Source of the DNA: Nocardia alni
GTDB lineage: Bacteria; Actinomycetota; Actinomycetes; Mycobacteriales; Mycobacteriaceae
DNA: 64,000 nucleotides
Direction of reading: 5' to 3'
NCBI RefSeq assembly: GCF_019038435.1
Contig: NZ_JAGPOX010000012.1
Location: 37,040-101,039 of the forward strand
Positions 17,033 to 27,000 of the stretch are shown piece by piece (within the stretch, counting starts at the first letter, position 1; every line of letters starts with the position of its first letter). A program made the translations under genes and the position numbers. A model generated the notes under the pieces. The model saw only the letters and a program-made list of their open reading frames with translations. It ran no database searches and was not told where the DNA came from.

Positions 17033-17829
17033 GGTCGCTCCTCCTCAGAACGCCTATACGTCGGAGGCGGCATGTCCGGCACCGCACCGCCATGCGAGGC
17101 GGTGCGGAGGTCAGCGCGGATCTCGGTGAGGAAGAGCCCGACGTGGTTGATGGCCAATGCCCTGCATCTCGGCCGGTCACCAACTCCCCTGGTCAGCACA
17201 TCGATTGCCGCATTCAGACCCGCCATGTAGCTGTGTTGGTAACCGTGCGAGGCGTCCTGGACCGCGAGGGAAAGCAGCCTCGTGTACTCGGATCCGTACT
17301 CCCTGTTCAGTTGCGTGACCAGCGCAGTGGCCCGCGGCAGCGGGCTGTCGTCGTCGGCCCTCATCATGACTTCGGCCGGGGGAAGATTCAGACTCTCGAG
17401 AATTGGGAATTCGGACCGATCTTCGACGCTGACGGCCGTGCACCCGAGCTTGGACAGGAATTCGTGCGCCTCATCCAGCCGCATCGGCCCGTACGCCGCG
17501 AACAATCGCCATTCCGCCTCGGTGGCGCCGCGCGGCCGGGGCAAAGTCGCGATATTCCATGCGTCCACATCGGGCTGCTCCGACTCGGCCGGAATGAGCA
17601 GTCGAGTCACTTCCTCGTCGGACATGGGTTCTTGCTCCTGTTCCAATCGGTAACCAGGACAATGGGTTTGATCGCCCGGAGAATCGGGCGTAAGGGCCAT
17701 GAGACCAGCCAGCACATGACCAATGTGATACCGGTCCGTTTCCCGCTCGATCGGCCCGGCCGCCGCCGGAATCGCGGTAGTCCCGAGTGTGTGCCGAGGT
17801 AGTGGCGAGGGTCTGTGGCTGGAGGTCAT
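17029..17829 (-). CDS. Hypothetical protein
   Basis: A 266-aa soluble protein with no motif I recognise. The C-terminal half (from about residue 105) looks well folded and helical (YGPMRLDEAHEFLSKLG, YMAGLNAAIDVLTRG); the first 65 residues look disordered, so a start at MSDEEVTRLL (residue 69) is possible. A GAGG site precedes ATG 17829. It overlaps the next gene by four bases. Confidence 0.6.
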   Translation of the reverse strand: MTSSHRPSPLPRHTLGTTAIPAAAGPIERETDRYHIGHVLAGLMALTPDSPGDQTHCPGYRLEQEQEPMSDEEVTRLLIPAESEQPDVDAWNIATLPRPRGATEAEWRLFAAYGPMRLDEAHEFLSKLGCTAVSVEDRSEFPILESLNLPPAEVMMRADDDSPLPRATALVTQLNREYGSEYTRLLSLAVQDASHGYQHSYMAGLNAAIDVLTRGVGDRPRCRALAINHVGLFLTEIRADLRTASHGGAVPDMPPPTYRRSEEERP

Positions 17830-17838
17830 GGATTCCTC

Positions 17839-18027
17839 TTACTTATTTCTCGAACAGTCGGTGATTCGGCAGCAAACGCATCCCTGCTGTGATCGCCCGG
17901 TCCAACCGGACCGCGGCCCGGTCATTCCATCGCGCCATATCGGTGAGAAAGGCTCAGCGGATTCCTCGGCACGGAAGTGCAGCGGGCGGTCCAGGACAGG
18001 GAACTCGACGATCACGTGCAGTTCCAT
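17839..18027 (-). CDS. Small hypothetical protein
   Basis: A 62-aa frame with strong G/C third-position bias and a GGAAGGG ribosome site five bases before ATG 18027. It ends ten bases before the next gene. The C terminus has a Cys cluster (GCVCCRITDC), which might bind metal. I do not recognise the family. Confidence 0.45.
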   Translation of the reverse strand: MELHVIVEFPVLDRPLHFRAEESAEPFSPIWRDGMTGPRSGWTGRSQQGCVCCRITDCSRNK

Positions 18028-18058
18028 ACGTGCCCTTCCGTCCGCCGCCGCCCCGCGC

Positions 18059-18367
18059 TCAGTCGTCGTTCAACTGAGCTGAGACGTAGGCGTGGGCGGC
18101 CAGGTAGCGCCTGCACTCCGGCCCGTGCCCGTCGTGGTGCTGTAAGTCCGCGTATGCCTCATGAGAGTTGGCGAAGCCAGTCGGCTCCGCCGCGCATTCC
18201 TCGCGTATCGAGGTGTCCAGCATCAGCAACGCAGATCCTCGACCGGTACCGCTGCCGGGACCTCTGGTCTGCCCTGGCCCACTTCGGACACGTTCGACCG
18301 TCTCCGATACCCGGGCCGGATATACCCTGGTATCGAACCGTTTGGCTGTGAGCGGCAAGGGATCCAT
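18059..18367 (-). CDS. Small hypothetical protein, first of a five-gene operon
   Basis: A frame of 102 codons whose C-terminal half (about 54 residues, from MLDTSIREECA) has good codon bias and ends CRRYLAAHAYVSAQLNDD. The real start may be ATG 18223 rather than 18367. It lies divergent from the XRE regulator at 18457, so both may share the 90-bp promoter region. Confidence 0.45.
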   Translation of the reverse strand: MDPLPLTAKRFDTRVYPARVSETVERVRSGPGQTRGPGSGTGRGSALLMLDTSIREECAAEPTGFANSHEAYADLQHHDGHGPECRRYLAAHAYVSAQLNDD

Positions 18368-18456
18368 GTCGTCAACGCTATGAAGAACCGATGGCTACCA
18401 GGGCACACGAACTGTGTGCCTGTTGGCGTGATCCGGCCCGGGAGGATTGAATCGTT

Positions 18457-19656
18457 ATGGACATCGACGGCATCCCCCGGCGGATCGCGTATTGGCGCGA
18501 TCGGCGCGGTCTAACACAGAGCGACTTGGCCGTTCGGCTCGCTGGCTCGAAATCGTGGGTTCAGAAGCTCGAATCCGGTGACAGACAGGCAGATCCGCGT
18601 ATCAGCGTGCTGGAGCGGGTTGCATCGGCGCTGTCGATCCCACTCGAGGTACTCCTTGGTGCGGAGATGCCCCGTCGGGAATGCGTCGACGCCACCGAAA
18701 TCGCACTGATTCGCGATACTCTTTTGCGGCCGGACGTCATCACCGGCGTCCACGCCACCGCTGAGCCGATTGATCTACACTCGCTCGCCCGCCGTGCCGA
18801 CTACTGCTTCGAGGCGTATCAAGCGGCGCACTACTCAACTCTGGGCCGGGTCCTCCCGGATCTGATCCTCGAGGGTCAACGAGCAGCCCAATCCAACGAC
18901 CAAGCGGCGCTTGCCACATTGTCGAGCATTTACCATGTGACGGCGCTGGTGCTGATGAAATTCTCGGATGCGACACTGGCCTGGCACGCTGCCGATCGCG
19001 CCCTGACCACCGCTCATCGGAGCGGCGACGCGGCCTCGATCGGGCTGGCAGCTCAGATGTTCACCTACGCGATGTTCGGTCAGGGACAAGCACAAGCGGG
19101 TGCGGAGCTGTCGATCAGCACCGCCGAGACATTCGCCGCCGAGCTGCAAGCCCTCGGACCACCGGGATGGTCGGTTTACGGCAGCATGTTCCTGAAGGCC
19201 GCCGTTGCCGTTGCGGCAACTGAAAATATCAGCACCACGAGGGATTTGATTGCCGAAGCCAAAGAAGCGGCCGGACGTACCGGCGACAATCGGAACGACT
19301 TCCATACCTGCTTCGGTATAACGAACTGTCTGCTGCACGAAGCGTCGGTGCTGGGTCAGTTCGGTGAGTACAGCGCTGCCATCGACGCCGCCGCCCGTAT
19401 CACTCCTGATGCGTTGGCCGCGCTGTCCCGTGAACGTAGAACGCATCACTTCATCGACACCGCTGTGGCCCACCACGGTCTCCACCAAGATGACCATGCC
19501 CTGGATTACCTGCTGGACGCCGAACGCCATGCGCCGCAAGAAGTTCACTGCCGACCTGCGACGCGACAACTGATCGGTGACATGCTGCACCAAGCGAAAG
19601 GCAGCGGGTCTTGGGCCCTTCAAGGATTGGCCCAGCGATCCGGCGTGGTTCGATGA
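18457..19656 (+). CDS. XRE-family transcriptional regulator with helical sensor region
   Basis: A 399-aa protein. Residues about 8-65 form a Cro/C1-type helix-turn-helix (RRGLTQSDLAVRLAGSKSW, then LESGDRQADPRISVLERVA). The remaining 300 residues are helical and TPR-like, as in the regulators that stand next to many actinobacterial biosynthetic clusters. GGAGG lies ten bases before ATG 18457. The stop overlaps the flavoprotein start as ATGA, so the pair is coupled. It is a candidate regulator of the divergent small operon and of the nucleoside-like operon beyond it. Confidence 0.85.
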   Translation: MDIDGIPRRIAYWRDRRGLTQSDLAVRLAGSKSWVQKLESGDRQADPRISVLERVASALSIPLEVLLGAEMPRRECVDATEIALIRDTLLRPDVITGVHATAEPIDLHSLARRADYCFEAYQAAHYSTLGRVLPDLILEGQRAAQSNDQAALATLSSIYHVTALVLMKFSDATLAWHAADRALTTAHRSGDAASIGLAAQMFTYAMFGQGQAQAGAELSISTAETFAAELQALGPPGWSVYGSMFLKAAVAVAATENISTTRDLIAEAKEAAGRTGDNRNDFHTCFGITNCLLHEASVLGQFGEYSAAIDAAARITPDALAALSRERRTHHFIDTAVAHHGLHQDDHALDYLLDAERHAPQEVHCRPATRQLIGDMLHQAKGSGSWALQGLAQRSGVVR

Positions 19657-20198
19657 GCGGTATGCCAGTTCTGTATGTCATCGGATGCGCCGCTCCGCCG
19701 GTCCTGAAGATCCAGACCTTGATCACCAGCGCGATCGACCGAGGCTGGGATACATGCCTGATCCTGACAGCGACCGCGGACCGCTGGCTGGCCGACTCAA
19801 CCAACACACTGACTGAACTCACCGGAAACCCGATCCGAACCAACTACAAGCTGCCCGGGCGGCCCGACGTACTGCCACCGGCAGACGCCATGCTGGTAGC
19901 ACCGGCTACCTCCAACACGATCAACAAGTGGGCCGCCGGCATCAGCGACACGTTGCCACTCGGGCTGATCACTGAGGCAATCGGCAAGGGCCTGCCGCTG
20001 GTAGCGTTGCCATTTCTGAACGAGGCACAAGCCAAGCATCCAGCGTTTTCACGCAGTGTGGAGATCCTTCGCGGCGCCGGCGTGCAGATTCTCCTCGGTG
20101 AGGAAGGACCACATGGTCTCGGTGGTGGCAGCGGCGCAGATTTTCCATGGGAGTTGGCGCTGGATCGGTTGGAACCAGCTCCAACGAATACGAAATGA
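19653..20198 (+). CDS. Flavoprotein (CoaC/Dfp/EpiD family)
   Basis: A 181-aa homo-oligomeric flavin-containing Cys decarboxylase family protein: VLYVIGCAAPP at the N terminus, the DAMLVAPATSNTINKWAAG flavin-binding segment, and a PFLNEAQAKHP region. ATG 19653 sits in an ATGA overlap with the regulator gene, which decides against the longer frame at 19611. The family uses FMN in redox or decarboxylation of peptidyl-Cys or 4'-phosphopantothenoyl-Cys. Its pairing with an XRE regulator is common near actinobacterial clusters; the substrate here is unknown. Confidence 0.8.
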   Translation: MSGMPVLYVIGCAAPPVLKIQTLITSAIDRGWDTCLILTATADRWLADSTNTLTELTGNPIRTNYKLPGRPDVLPPADAMLVAPATSNTINKWAAGISDTLPLGLITEAIGKGLPLVALPFLNEAQAKHPAFSRSVEILRGAGVQILLGEEGPHGLGGGSGADFPWELALDRLEPAPTNTK

Positions 20199-20293
20199 GC
20201 CATCGTCGGTAGGAGCCGGGGTATTGGTGGCTGGGCGACACCCCAGCCCGAGCCGGCGGAACTTATCGATATCCTTCGGGGCAGACCAAGCAC

Positions 20294-21344
20294 TGACCTG
20301 TGCGGCTGACGGAGATCGACTACGCCCGGATCCCGGATTGTGTCTTCTGCTGAAGTCTCTCATACGGGGTCTGGCCGTCCAGGCCGCCGTGGGGCCGGTG
20401 GTAGTTGTAATAGTCCTGCCACTCTTTGAGTTTCGCGTTGAAGACGTTCACGTCGTCGATCACGACGCCCTCGAGCAGCCGGTAGAACTCCTCGGCATCT
20501 ATCCGGTGCGAGCGCTCCACCTTGCCGTTCAAGCGGGGCGTTCGCGGCTTGATGTAGACGTGGTTCATGCCCTTGTCCAGCACGTGCCAGTGGAACCCGG
20601 ACTGGAACTCCGCCCCGTTGTCGGTTTGGATCGTCTCGACCGCGAACGGCAGCTGCGACACGACGTAGTCCAGGAACTGGATCGCGGTCTTCTGGTTGTT
20701 GCGCGGGTAGATCTTCAGGATCCGCAGCCGGGTGCAGTCGTCGATCGCGGTGTACTGGTAGAACTTCCCGCGCCGGCCAACCGGTTTCACCGTCGGGGTA
20801 CCGGCCTTGCCTGGCAGGGGTTCGACGAACTTGACGTCGACCTGCACGTGATGGCCAGGGCGTTGCTTCTCGTACCGTTTCCAGCGGCGGTCGTGCCGCT
20901 TGTAACGCTGGGAGGCCGGGAGCCGACCCATGTCGAGGCGCTTCAGGATGCGCCATACCCCGGATTTGCTGATCTGGATGTCGTGGTAGCGCGCGAGGTA
21001 CATGCGGATCTTGTCCGGCCCGAAGTGGTAGTGCTGCCGGAGATGGATGATCTTCTCGACGACGTCGGCGCGGGTCGCGGTCGGGCTGGTCCGCGGGCGC
21101 CGCGATCGCTCACGCAGCCCATCGACGCCCTCGTTCTCATACCGGTGCAGCCACGTGTAGTACGTGGGGCGGCTGATTCCGAAGTACCGACAGGTCATCG
21201 CGACGTTGCCGGTGACTTCCTCGACATGACGAAGGACCGCCAGGCACCGACGCACCTCGCGGTCCATGACAAGCTCACTCACCCGAATCTCCCTACTGTT
21301 CAAGGGATCCGAGTGTCAAGCATCTCCGTCAGTTTTATAGGTCA
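20294..21344. mobile_element. IS481-family insertion sequence, complete
   Basis: The element spans about 1051 bp with imperfect 41-bp terminal inverted repeats (20294-20334 and 21304-21344): both ends begin TGACCT and share CTGACGGAGAT and CGGATCCC. It is flanked by the 4-bp direct repeat GCAC (20290-20293 and 21345-21348), which marks target duplication. It lies between the flavoprotein gene and the IS110 element, in non-coding DNA. Confidence 0.85.
20320..21282 (-). CDS. IS481-family transposase
   Basis: A 320-aa DDE transposase. The N-terminal helix-turn-helix covers TCRYFGISRPTYYTWLHRY. The rve integrase core carries the three acidic residues in VQVDVKFVE, IQTDNGAEFQ and NGKVERSHRID. The C terminus YYNYHRPHGGLDGQTPYERL is typical of the family. 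GTG 21282 with AGGGAG seven bases upstream is the better start; the frame stays open to a TTG at 21303. It appears intact and may be active. Confidence 0.9.
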   Translation of the reverse strand: MSELVMDREVRRCLAVLRHVEEVTGNVAMTCRYFGISRPTYYTWLHRYENEGVDGLRERSRRPRTSPTATRADVVEKIIHLRQHYHFGPDKIRMYLARYHDIQISKSGVWRILKRLDMGRLPASQRYKRHDRRWKRYEKQRPGHHVQVDVKFVEPLPGKAGTPTVKPVGRRGKFYQYTAIDDCTRLRILKIYPRNNQKTAIQFLDYVVSQLPFAVETIQTDNGAEFQSGFHWHVLDKGMNHVYIKPRTPRLNGKVERSHRIDAEEFYRLLEGVVIDDVNVFNAKLKEWQDYYNYHRPHGGLDGQTPYERLQQKTQSGIRA

Positions 21345-21471
21345 GCACCCGTAACCAGGACGATTGTCGGCGGCCAGCTGCAACTTCCCATCAGCAGCCA
21401 CGTGGCGGGAGTCGACTGGCCGCAGTGGCAACCCCACCGGGATTCGGTGGGCGTCTAAAGAATGAGCGATA

Positions 21472-21700
21472 TGCGGCTACTTAAGACTGGTGGTAGGGCT
21501 TGATCCCGGCCAGGATCAGTCCCAGGTACCCGGTGGGAGGCTCCCTATGCGGCTGCCCGCCAGTGTGATCGGTGTGGCTCGCTAATGGCTTGCGTCCCAT
21601 CGGGTTACCGTACGGGCGTGGCTGGAAAGGGGTTTGCCCTGGCTCGAAGTAGCGGTGCCTTCCTGCACGGATACCTATCCGTCGATCTGGAAGGATACCG
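21472..21700 (+). ncRNA. Candidate IS110 bridge RNA region
   Basis: This non-coding stretch precedes the recombinase. It contains short inverted repeats (for example CCCGGCCAGGATC and GATCAGTCCC-like pairing near 21510 and GGGTTACCGTACGGGC near 21602), compatible with a structured RNA with two loops. The assignment rests on known IS110 organisation; I have not folded it. Confidence 0.35.
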
Positions 21701-22864
21701 ATGCCGGTCATCATCGGAATGGACCCGCACAAACGCTCGGCCACCATCGAATTCATCGACCGTGACGCGAGCATCCTCGCGACCGGTCGTTACGGCACCG
21801 ACACCGCCGGATACGGTGACATGCTCACCGCCGCACAACGATTCCCCGAGCGGGTGTGGGCGATCGAGGGCTGCAACGGTGTCGGCCGGCACCTGGCGCA
21901 CCGGCTGGTCACCGACGGGGAAACCGTCATCGATGTGCCCGCGAAACTCTCGGCGCAGGTGCGGGTGTTCGCCACCGGCAACGGCCGCAAAACCGATCCA
22001 GTCGACGCGCATTCGGTCGCGTTGGCGGCGTTGCGGTCGCCGAATCTGCGGCGGGTGCAGGCGGATCCGGAGCTGCTCGCGTTGGGCCTGCTGGTCGATC
22101 GTCGTGACGAACTCGGCCGGGCCCACACCGAGCTGTTGAACCGGATCCACCGCCTGCTGCTGGAGTTGGTGCCCGGAGGCGCCAAACGGTTTCTCTCCGC
22201 CATGCAGGCCCGCGCCCTGGCCGAGATCATCGAACCCGGCGATGCCGCGGCCCGGGTCCGTTTGCGGCTGGTGAGCGAACTGATCGACGACCTCGAGGTC
22301 GTCGACCGGAAAACCAAAGCGGCGGACAAAGAACTCAAACAACTGGTCCTCGCGCGCGGATCGACCCTGATGGACCTCAACGGCATCGGGCCCTGTGGTG
22401 CGGCACGGCTTCTCGCTGACACCGACAGCGTCTACCGTTTCACCTCCCGGGACCGGTTCGCGTCCTGGAACCCCGCCGCGCCCCTGGACGCGTCATCGGG
22501 AGATCAGAAGCGACACCGACTGTCCCGGGCCGGCAACCGCAAGATCAACCACGTCCTGCACACCATGGCAGTAGTCCAGCTGCGTCACCCGACCGCAGGC
22601 CGGGTCTATTACGACAGAAAGAAGGCTGCCGGGAAAACCTCGATGGAGGCGATGCGGGCCCTCAAACGACGCCTGTCCAACGTCGTCTACCAGCGGATGC
22701 TCACAGACCAGCGGCGACGAGACGCGGCAAGCCCGGGAGGGCACTCGGGGGCGACTACTGACTCCAGCGCGACCGGCCCTACCCCGCACACCGATCCTTC
22801 GGACAAGCCACAACCCGGACCTACCGCCACCCAGTCTAACGGCGAACTCCCAACCGCCACTTGA
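21701..22864 (+). CDS. IS110-family transposase (DEDD recombinase)
   Basis: A 387-aa protein. The N-terminal RuvC-like DEDD domain has IIGMDPHKRSATIEF, then WAIEGCNGVGR and KTDPVDAHSVALAAL. The C-terminal Tnp_20 domain begins MDLNGIGPCGAARLLADT and contains the conserved SRAGNRKINHVL and the catalytic-Ser region ASWNPAAPLDASSGDQKR. The last 50 residues are low-complexity. It seems intact. The family inserts through bridge-RNA-guided recombination. Confidence 0.92.
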   Translation: MPVIIGMDPHKRSATIEFIDRDASILATGRYGTDTAGYGDMLTAAQRFPERVWAIEGCNGVGRHLAHRLVTDGETVIDVPAKLSAQVRVFATGNGRKTDPVDAHSVALAALRSPNLRRVQADPELLALGLLVDRRDELGRAHTELLNRIHRLLLELVPGGAKRFLSAMQARALAEIIEPGDAAARVRLRLVSELIDDLEVVDRKTKAADKELKQLVLARGSTLMDLNGIGPCGAARLLADTDSVYRFTSRDRFASWNPAAPLDASSGDQKRHRLSRAGNRKINHVLHTMAVVQLRHPTAGRVYYDRKKAAGKTSMEAMRALKRRLSNVVYQRMLTDQRRRDAASPGGHSGATTDSSATGPTPHTDPSDKPQPGPTATQSNGELPTAT

Positions 22865-22949
22865 CATAAAGGGGAGCCATTATCGCTCACTATGAATAAC
22901 TATCGCCAGATTGACCGTCGACAGCATCCGGAAATGCTTATTGCAGGTT

Positions 22950-24071
22950 TCACCGAAAGACGTCTGCGAAGGTGTAGGCGAGGACGAGCGCGTCCTCGTT
23001 TCCCGCTGCGGCGAACGTGGCGAGTAGGTGTTGGAAGGCTGCTGCTCCGTCATGATCGTGCAGCGCCAATGGGCGGTGATGGGTGAGGAGGTGTGTCAGG
23101 TGTGGGACTACCGCGTCGCTGGCGATACGGTCCTGGGCGTACGCTCCATTGCCGTTTATGGCATCGCTGATGGCGATCAGGGCTCTTTTTTCGTCGAGCG
23201 GGGCCAGGAATTTCATGGTTTCGACGACATAGTGGACCGAATGCGGAATCCATGTGACCGCGCACCTCGCAAGGATCGGAAAGGCGAGGTCGGCGAAATT
23301 CGTCAGATTGGGCCCTGCCGGAGGGCCTTGCTTGTGCTGGTGTTGGAACGCTCCGCTGGCGAAGAAGAGTTGTTGGGCTACCGTGTCCGCGATCTTCGCC
23401 GCACCCTGGAGTTCGGAGCGCTCGTCCTCGGAAAGCTCGGCAGTGGCCAGAAGCTGTTCGGGGTGGCGGCCCCAGCGTTCCGCGGCGCTGTCGGCGGCCT
23501 GTGTCAGCAGCTTGAACACTCGGCTTTGGGTGGATTCCTCGCCCGGTGTCAAGTATTCGCGGGTGCATTGGGCCACGAATTGGGCCTCGTCGGCGAAGGT
23601 GGGTGCAGTCCGCATCCATGTTTCGATGGTTCGGGTCGCGAATGGGGTTTGCTGGTCGACCGCGAGAAAGCTGAGGGTGCTCACGTATGCTCGGCCGAGT
23701 TCGCTGGTGGCGTCGGGCCGGTCGTCTCTGGATGCGAAACGTTCGAGAACGGCGTCGACTTCGGTAGGTGCCGAACCGAGTTCCTCCGCAAGACGGCAAA
23801 TCAGAACGGTCTGGACCGTTGTGTTGGTTTCGGCGAGGAGGAGGCCGCCCAATGCTCTGACCCGCTGTGGTGGAGTCGAATCGGCGAGTACGAGACGCGC
23901 GGCTCGAGCGGCGACCATCCGGACGACCTCGCTGTCGTCGTGCAGCGCGTTGTTGACGATCCGGTGTATGTCGGGTCCGTGGTCGGACTCTCTCCATGCC
24001 GGCCGGTTCAGCAAGTGAATGAGACCCCCGACGGCCATGTCCCGCATCCCGGGCCCCCAGACGACTGCCAT
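22950..24071 (-). CDS. Helical-repeat (HEAT-like) partner of the STAND ATPase
   Basis: A 373-aa protein made of repeated helices, for example IVNNALHDDSEVVRMVAARA and TTVQTVLICRLAEELG, resembling HEAT/ARM solenoids. Its ATG shares one base with the stop of the 1222-aa ATPase gene (TGATG), so it is reinitiated from it. It reads as the C-terminal sensor part of one large Avs-like protein that is here split in two, either naturally or by a recent frame change. No catalytic motif is visible. Confidence 0.65.
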   Translation of the reverse strand: MAVVWGPGMRDMAVGGLIHLLNRPAWRESDHGPDIHRIVNNALHDDSEVVRMVAARAARLVLADSTPPQRVRALGGLLLAETNTTVQTVLICRLAEELGSAPTEVDAVLERFASRDDRPDATSELGRAYVSTLSFLAVDQQTPFATRTIETWMRTAPTFADEAQFVAQCTREYLTPGEESTQSRVFKLLTQAADSAAERWGRHPEQLLATAELSEDERSELQGAAKIADTVAQQLFFASGAFQHQHKQGPPAGPNLTNFADLAFPILARCAVTWIPHSVHYVVETMKFLAPLDEKRALIAISDAINGNGAYAQDRIASDAVVPHLTHLLTHHRPLALHDHDGAAAFQHLLATFAAAGNEDALVLAYTFADVFR

Positions 24072-27000
24072 CAGAACGATCCTGCATTCGGGCTTGCGGT
24101 CGCCGTAACGAGGATCGCGACAACCCGGTCCCCGACCGGAGTTCCGGGTGTGATCTCGTCGGCGCGGGCGAGCACCGTTGCTGCGTCGATGAGTAGCTGT
24201 TGGAGTTGGTCGGGTACTGATTCTGCTTCCACGAAGGCTTGATCGGTCCGCAGAAATGCTTCGGTCATCTCGGGGCGGGTGACCGTCGATGGGTTTCCGT
24301 CGGGGCGGGCGAGGTTCAACTCCGTGTGTAAGGTGCGTGCGGCGGTCTCGACGGTGGGGGCCAACGTGGCGCCGGAGTCCAGCACGGAGTCGATGATCGT
24401 CCAGGGTGTGGTTCGCCCGACGATTGTGACCGGTTGCGGGATGTCGGGTGGGGCATCGCCGAGAGCTGAGCGTCTGGCTCCCAAAACAGGGTCGATGATC
24501 CTGTCGGGTGTCAGGATCCCGATCAGGACATCACCTACCTGATGGTGTATGCCGTTGCGTTCGGCGAGCGCGACCGCTTCGGCCACGGCTGCCTCCAGGC
24601 TGTCAGGGGGAATGCTGTCGTCGTTCACAAGTGCTGCAAGTAGGCGGGCTGCGGCCGGATGTGTGTCTGGGTGCGTCAGCAGTGATCCGGTCTCCAGCGC
24701 TGGTAGTACCGTGCGACCCAGCGCTGTGGGATCTCCATGGGACGTGAGCACGGCAGCCCAGGCAGAGCTGTTGTGAAGTCGTCCGACCAGCACCCTGATG
24801 GCGGGCTCTGTCTGCTGCGGCTGGCTTTGGGCCAGTGCGTTCGAGAGGGCTGCGGCAGCTGTTGTGCCGGAGTCGAGACGGGTCAAAGATAGATCGAGCC
24901 CATGCACCAGGAACCCAGAGGCGCCCGCGACGGTGATGGGCCACGTCGTCTGTTCCTGTGAGCCGTCTTCGTTGTCGGTGAAGTCGCAGAAAATCTCCGC
25001 TGCCAGGGGTAGGTCGGCGGCGCAGACATCTCCGAATTTTTCGGCCAGCATGAAGGCGCCGTGATCTGCTTGTTGGCGACGGGATTCGTTCAAGGACAGG
25101 ATTCCCCCGCCGCCGAGTGGCACTTGCTCGTCGCGGGTCTCCTTCAGCGTCATCACGATTGACGCCATGCGACGCGTCAGCGCCGGGTCCTGGGACGCTG
25201 TGGGTGCGACGCATTCGGCAAGCCAGGTGACGACGGTTCCACCCCACTGAGCCAGCGCCTCGCTGTCATCGAGAAGCCGCGCGACGGCTCTGCGCACCTC
25301 CTCGCTTATCGCGACGAGGTGCTGGAGCTGCCGTGCAGTCGCGCCGGCGAGAGATTCCATCCGTTCGGGCTCGGTCCGGCATCGATCGAGAAGGACAGCC
25401 ACAGCCCGGCATCTGTCATCAAGGGACGGACCCAATGCAACGGCGGGAGCGCGGCCCTGCAAAACGTCGACAAGAGCTATGGCCAAGAACCCGTCGATAT
25501 CGGATGAGGGGGAGTTTTCGGCCAATCGGCGGGCAAGGCTCGCCAGCGGAACAATGGCCGCGGACTCGTCGGGTAATACTGCGGCGGAGCGGAACGCGCC
25601 GATCAGTTGACTGACCAAACGCTGTGTCGGTGTCATGGCGGTCGAGACGTCTGTGTCACCGCGGGTAGGTGCGAGCGGGAGTAAATCGTCGGGTCGACGA
25701 ACCAGGTTCACGATCCGTGACGCGAAGGCCAGCGACGCGAGAAGGTGAGGGGAGGCCGCCACAGCCCGGCACACCGGCCAGAAGATTCCGGCGTCGCGGC
25801 GATTCCAGAGCAGGTCTACCAGGATCTCGAAACTCGGCCTTGCAATGAGCGGGAGCGTCGGATCCGTGTCCAGCGTGTGAACAAGCCCGTCCTGGTCGGT
25901 TGGAGACAAGAGCACGTAGATGGCCGTGGCGTAGTCGAACAGAATGTTGTGGGTGAACGACAGCACCGGCCGGATACCGGGCAGAATCCCGCCCTCGTTG
26001 CGTAGCACGCCTCTGCTGAGCAAGTCGTCAAGTACTGGGGACTCGGTGGAAAGGACATGAGGTTCTTCCTGCGCCACTTCAAGGCCGCGCTGGTCCGTCA
26101 TGGCCCGGCACAGACGCGCCAGTAGCGTTTCGCGGGCGGTCGTGTCCTCGTCACGAATTCGCCAAGACCAAAATTCTTCGAGCAGTCCGATACGGCTGTG
26201 GACCGAGACCAATTGCGCGTGTTGAGTTTGTGGGAGCCCGTCGGCCAGTTCGGCGGCGAGCCGGAGATTAAACGGATTGCGCAGCAGGCGACGAAGTTCC
26301 GGGTTCGCTTCGGCGAGCAGCGTTGCCAGAGCCATCGGGGGACGGATCGCCTCGTCGAGTTCGGTCTCCGTGAGGTCGCCGACCAGTAAATGGCGCACAG
26401 CCGCGAGTCGGTCGTCGCGTGCCTCGAGACGTGACGATATCGGCGTACCCCGAAACGTTCGTTGCAGTTGGCGGTTGTTGCGGGCGTCGAACGTTCGTAC
26501 TGTGGCGATGATCTGCCAGCGGGATCCCTTCAGCGCATCGATCGTCTTACTGAGGAAGTCCCGGTTTGTGGAGCCGCGCAGCGCATCGACACCGTCGATC
26601 AGGACCACGCCGGGCAGCCCGACCCAGGCATCGAGTATGTGCTCCAACGGCGCGGAAAGAGGGAGCGGGTTCATCCCGGCTATATCGGTGGCACGCAGGA
26701 CCACCAATTCCCCGACTTTCTCGCGGTCGGCCGCAAACTGCTGAGCGACCGAAGACTTGCCGGCACCCGCATCGCCCACGATCAGTAGGTTCTCATGACC
26801 GGCGTCGGCGATGAGGTCGGTAGCGGCTGCCCGGGAGATGTATAGGCCGCCGGGCACCGGGAGCTGGGCGTCGGCCTGCAACAACTTCAGGTTTGTCGCG
26901 GATTGCTGCCGGAGTGTGGCGATGTCCGCCGCGAATCTCACAGGAGGCGACAGTGCTATTGCTGCTCGCGATAGGGCGAGACCAACCTCGGGCCGGTGCC

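Larger units (their letters stand above)
21463..22889. mobile_element. IS110-family element with long non-coding left end
   Basis: The transposase gene is flanked by a 9-bp inverted repeat, TGAGCGATA at 21463-21471 and TATCGCTCA at 22881-22889, which I take as approximate ends. The left non-coding part is about 230 bp while the right is about 25 bp. In the IS110 group a bridge RNA that pairs with donor and target DNA is encoded in the long non-coding end next to the recombinase. Exact ends of IS110 elements cannot be set without an empty site. Confidence 0.6.

Noticed and set aside
20056..21354. A 432-codon plus-strand frame across the IS481 element
   Set aside because: It is antisense to the transposase, which has all three DDE residues and a better start.
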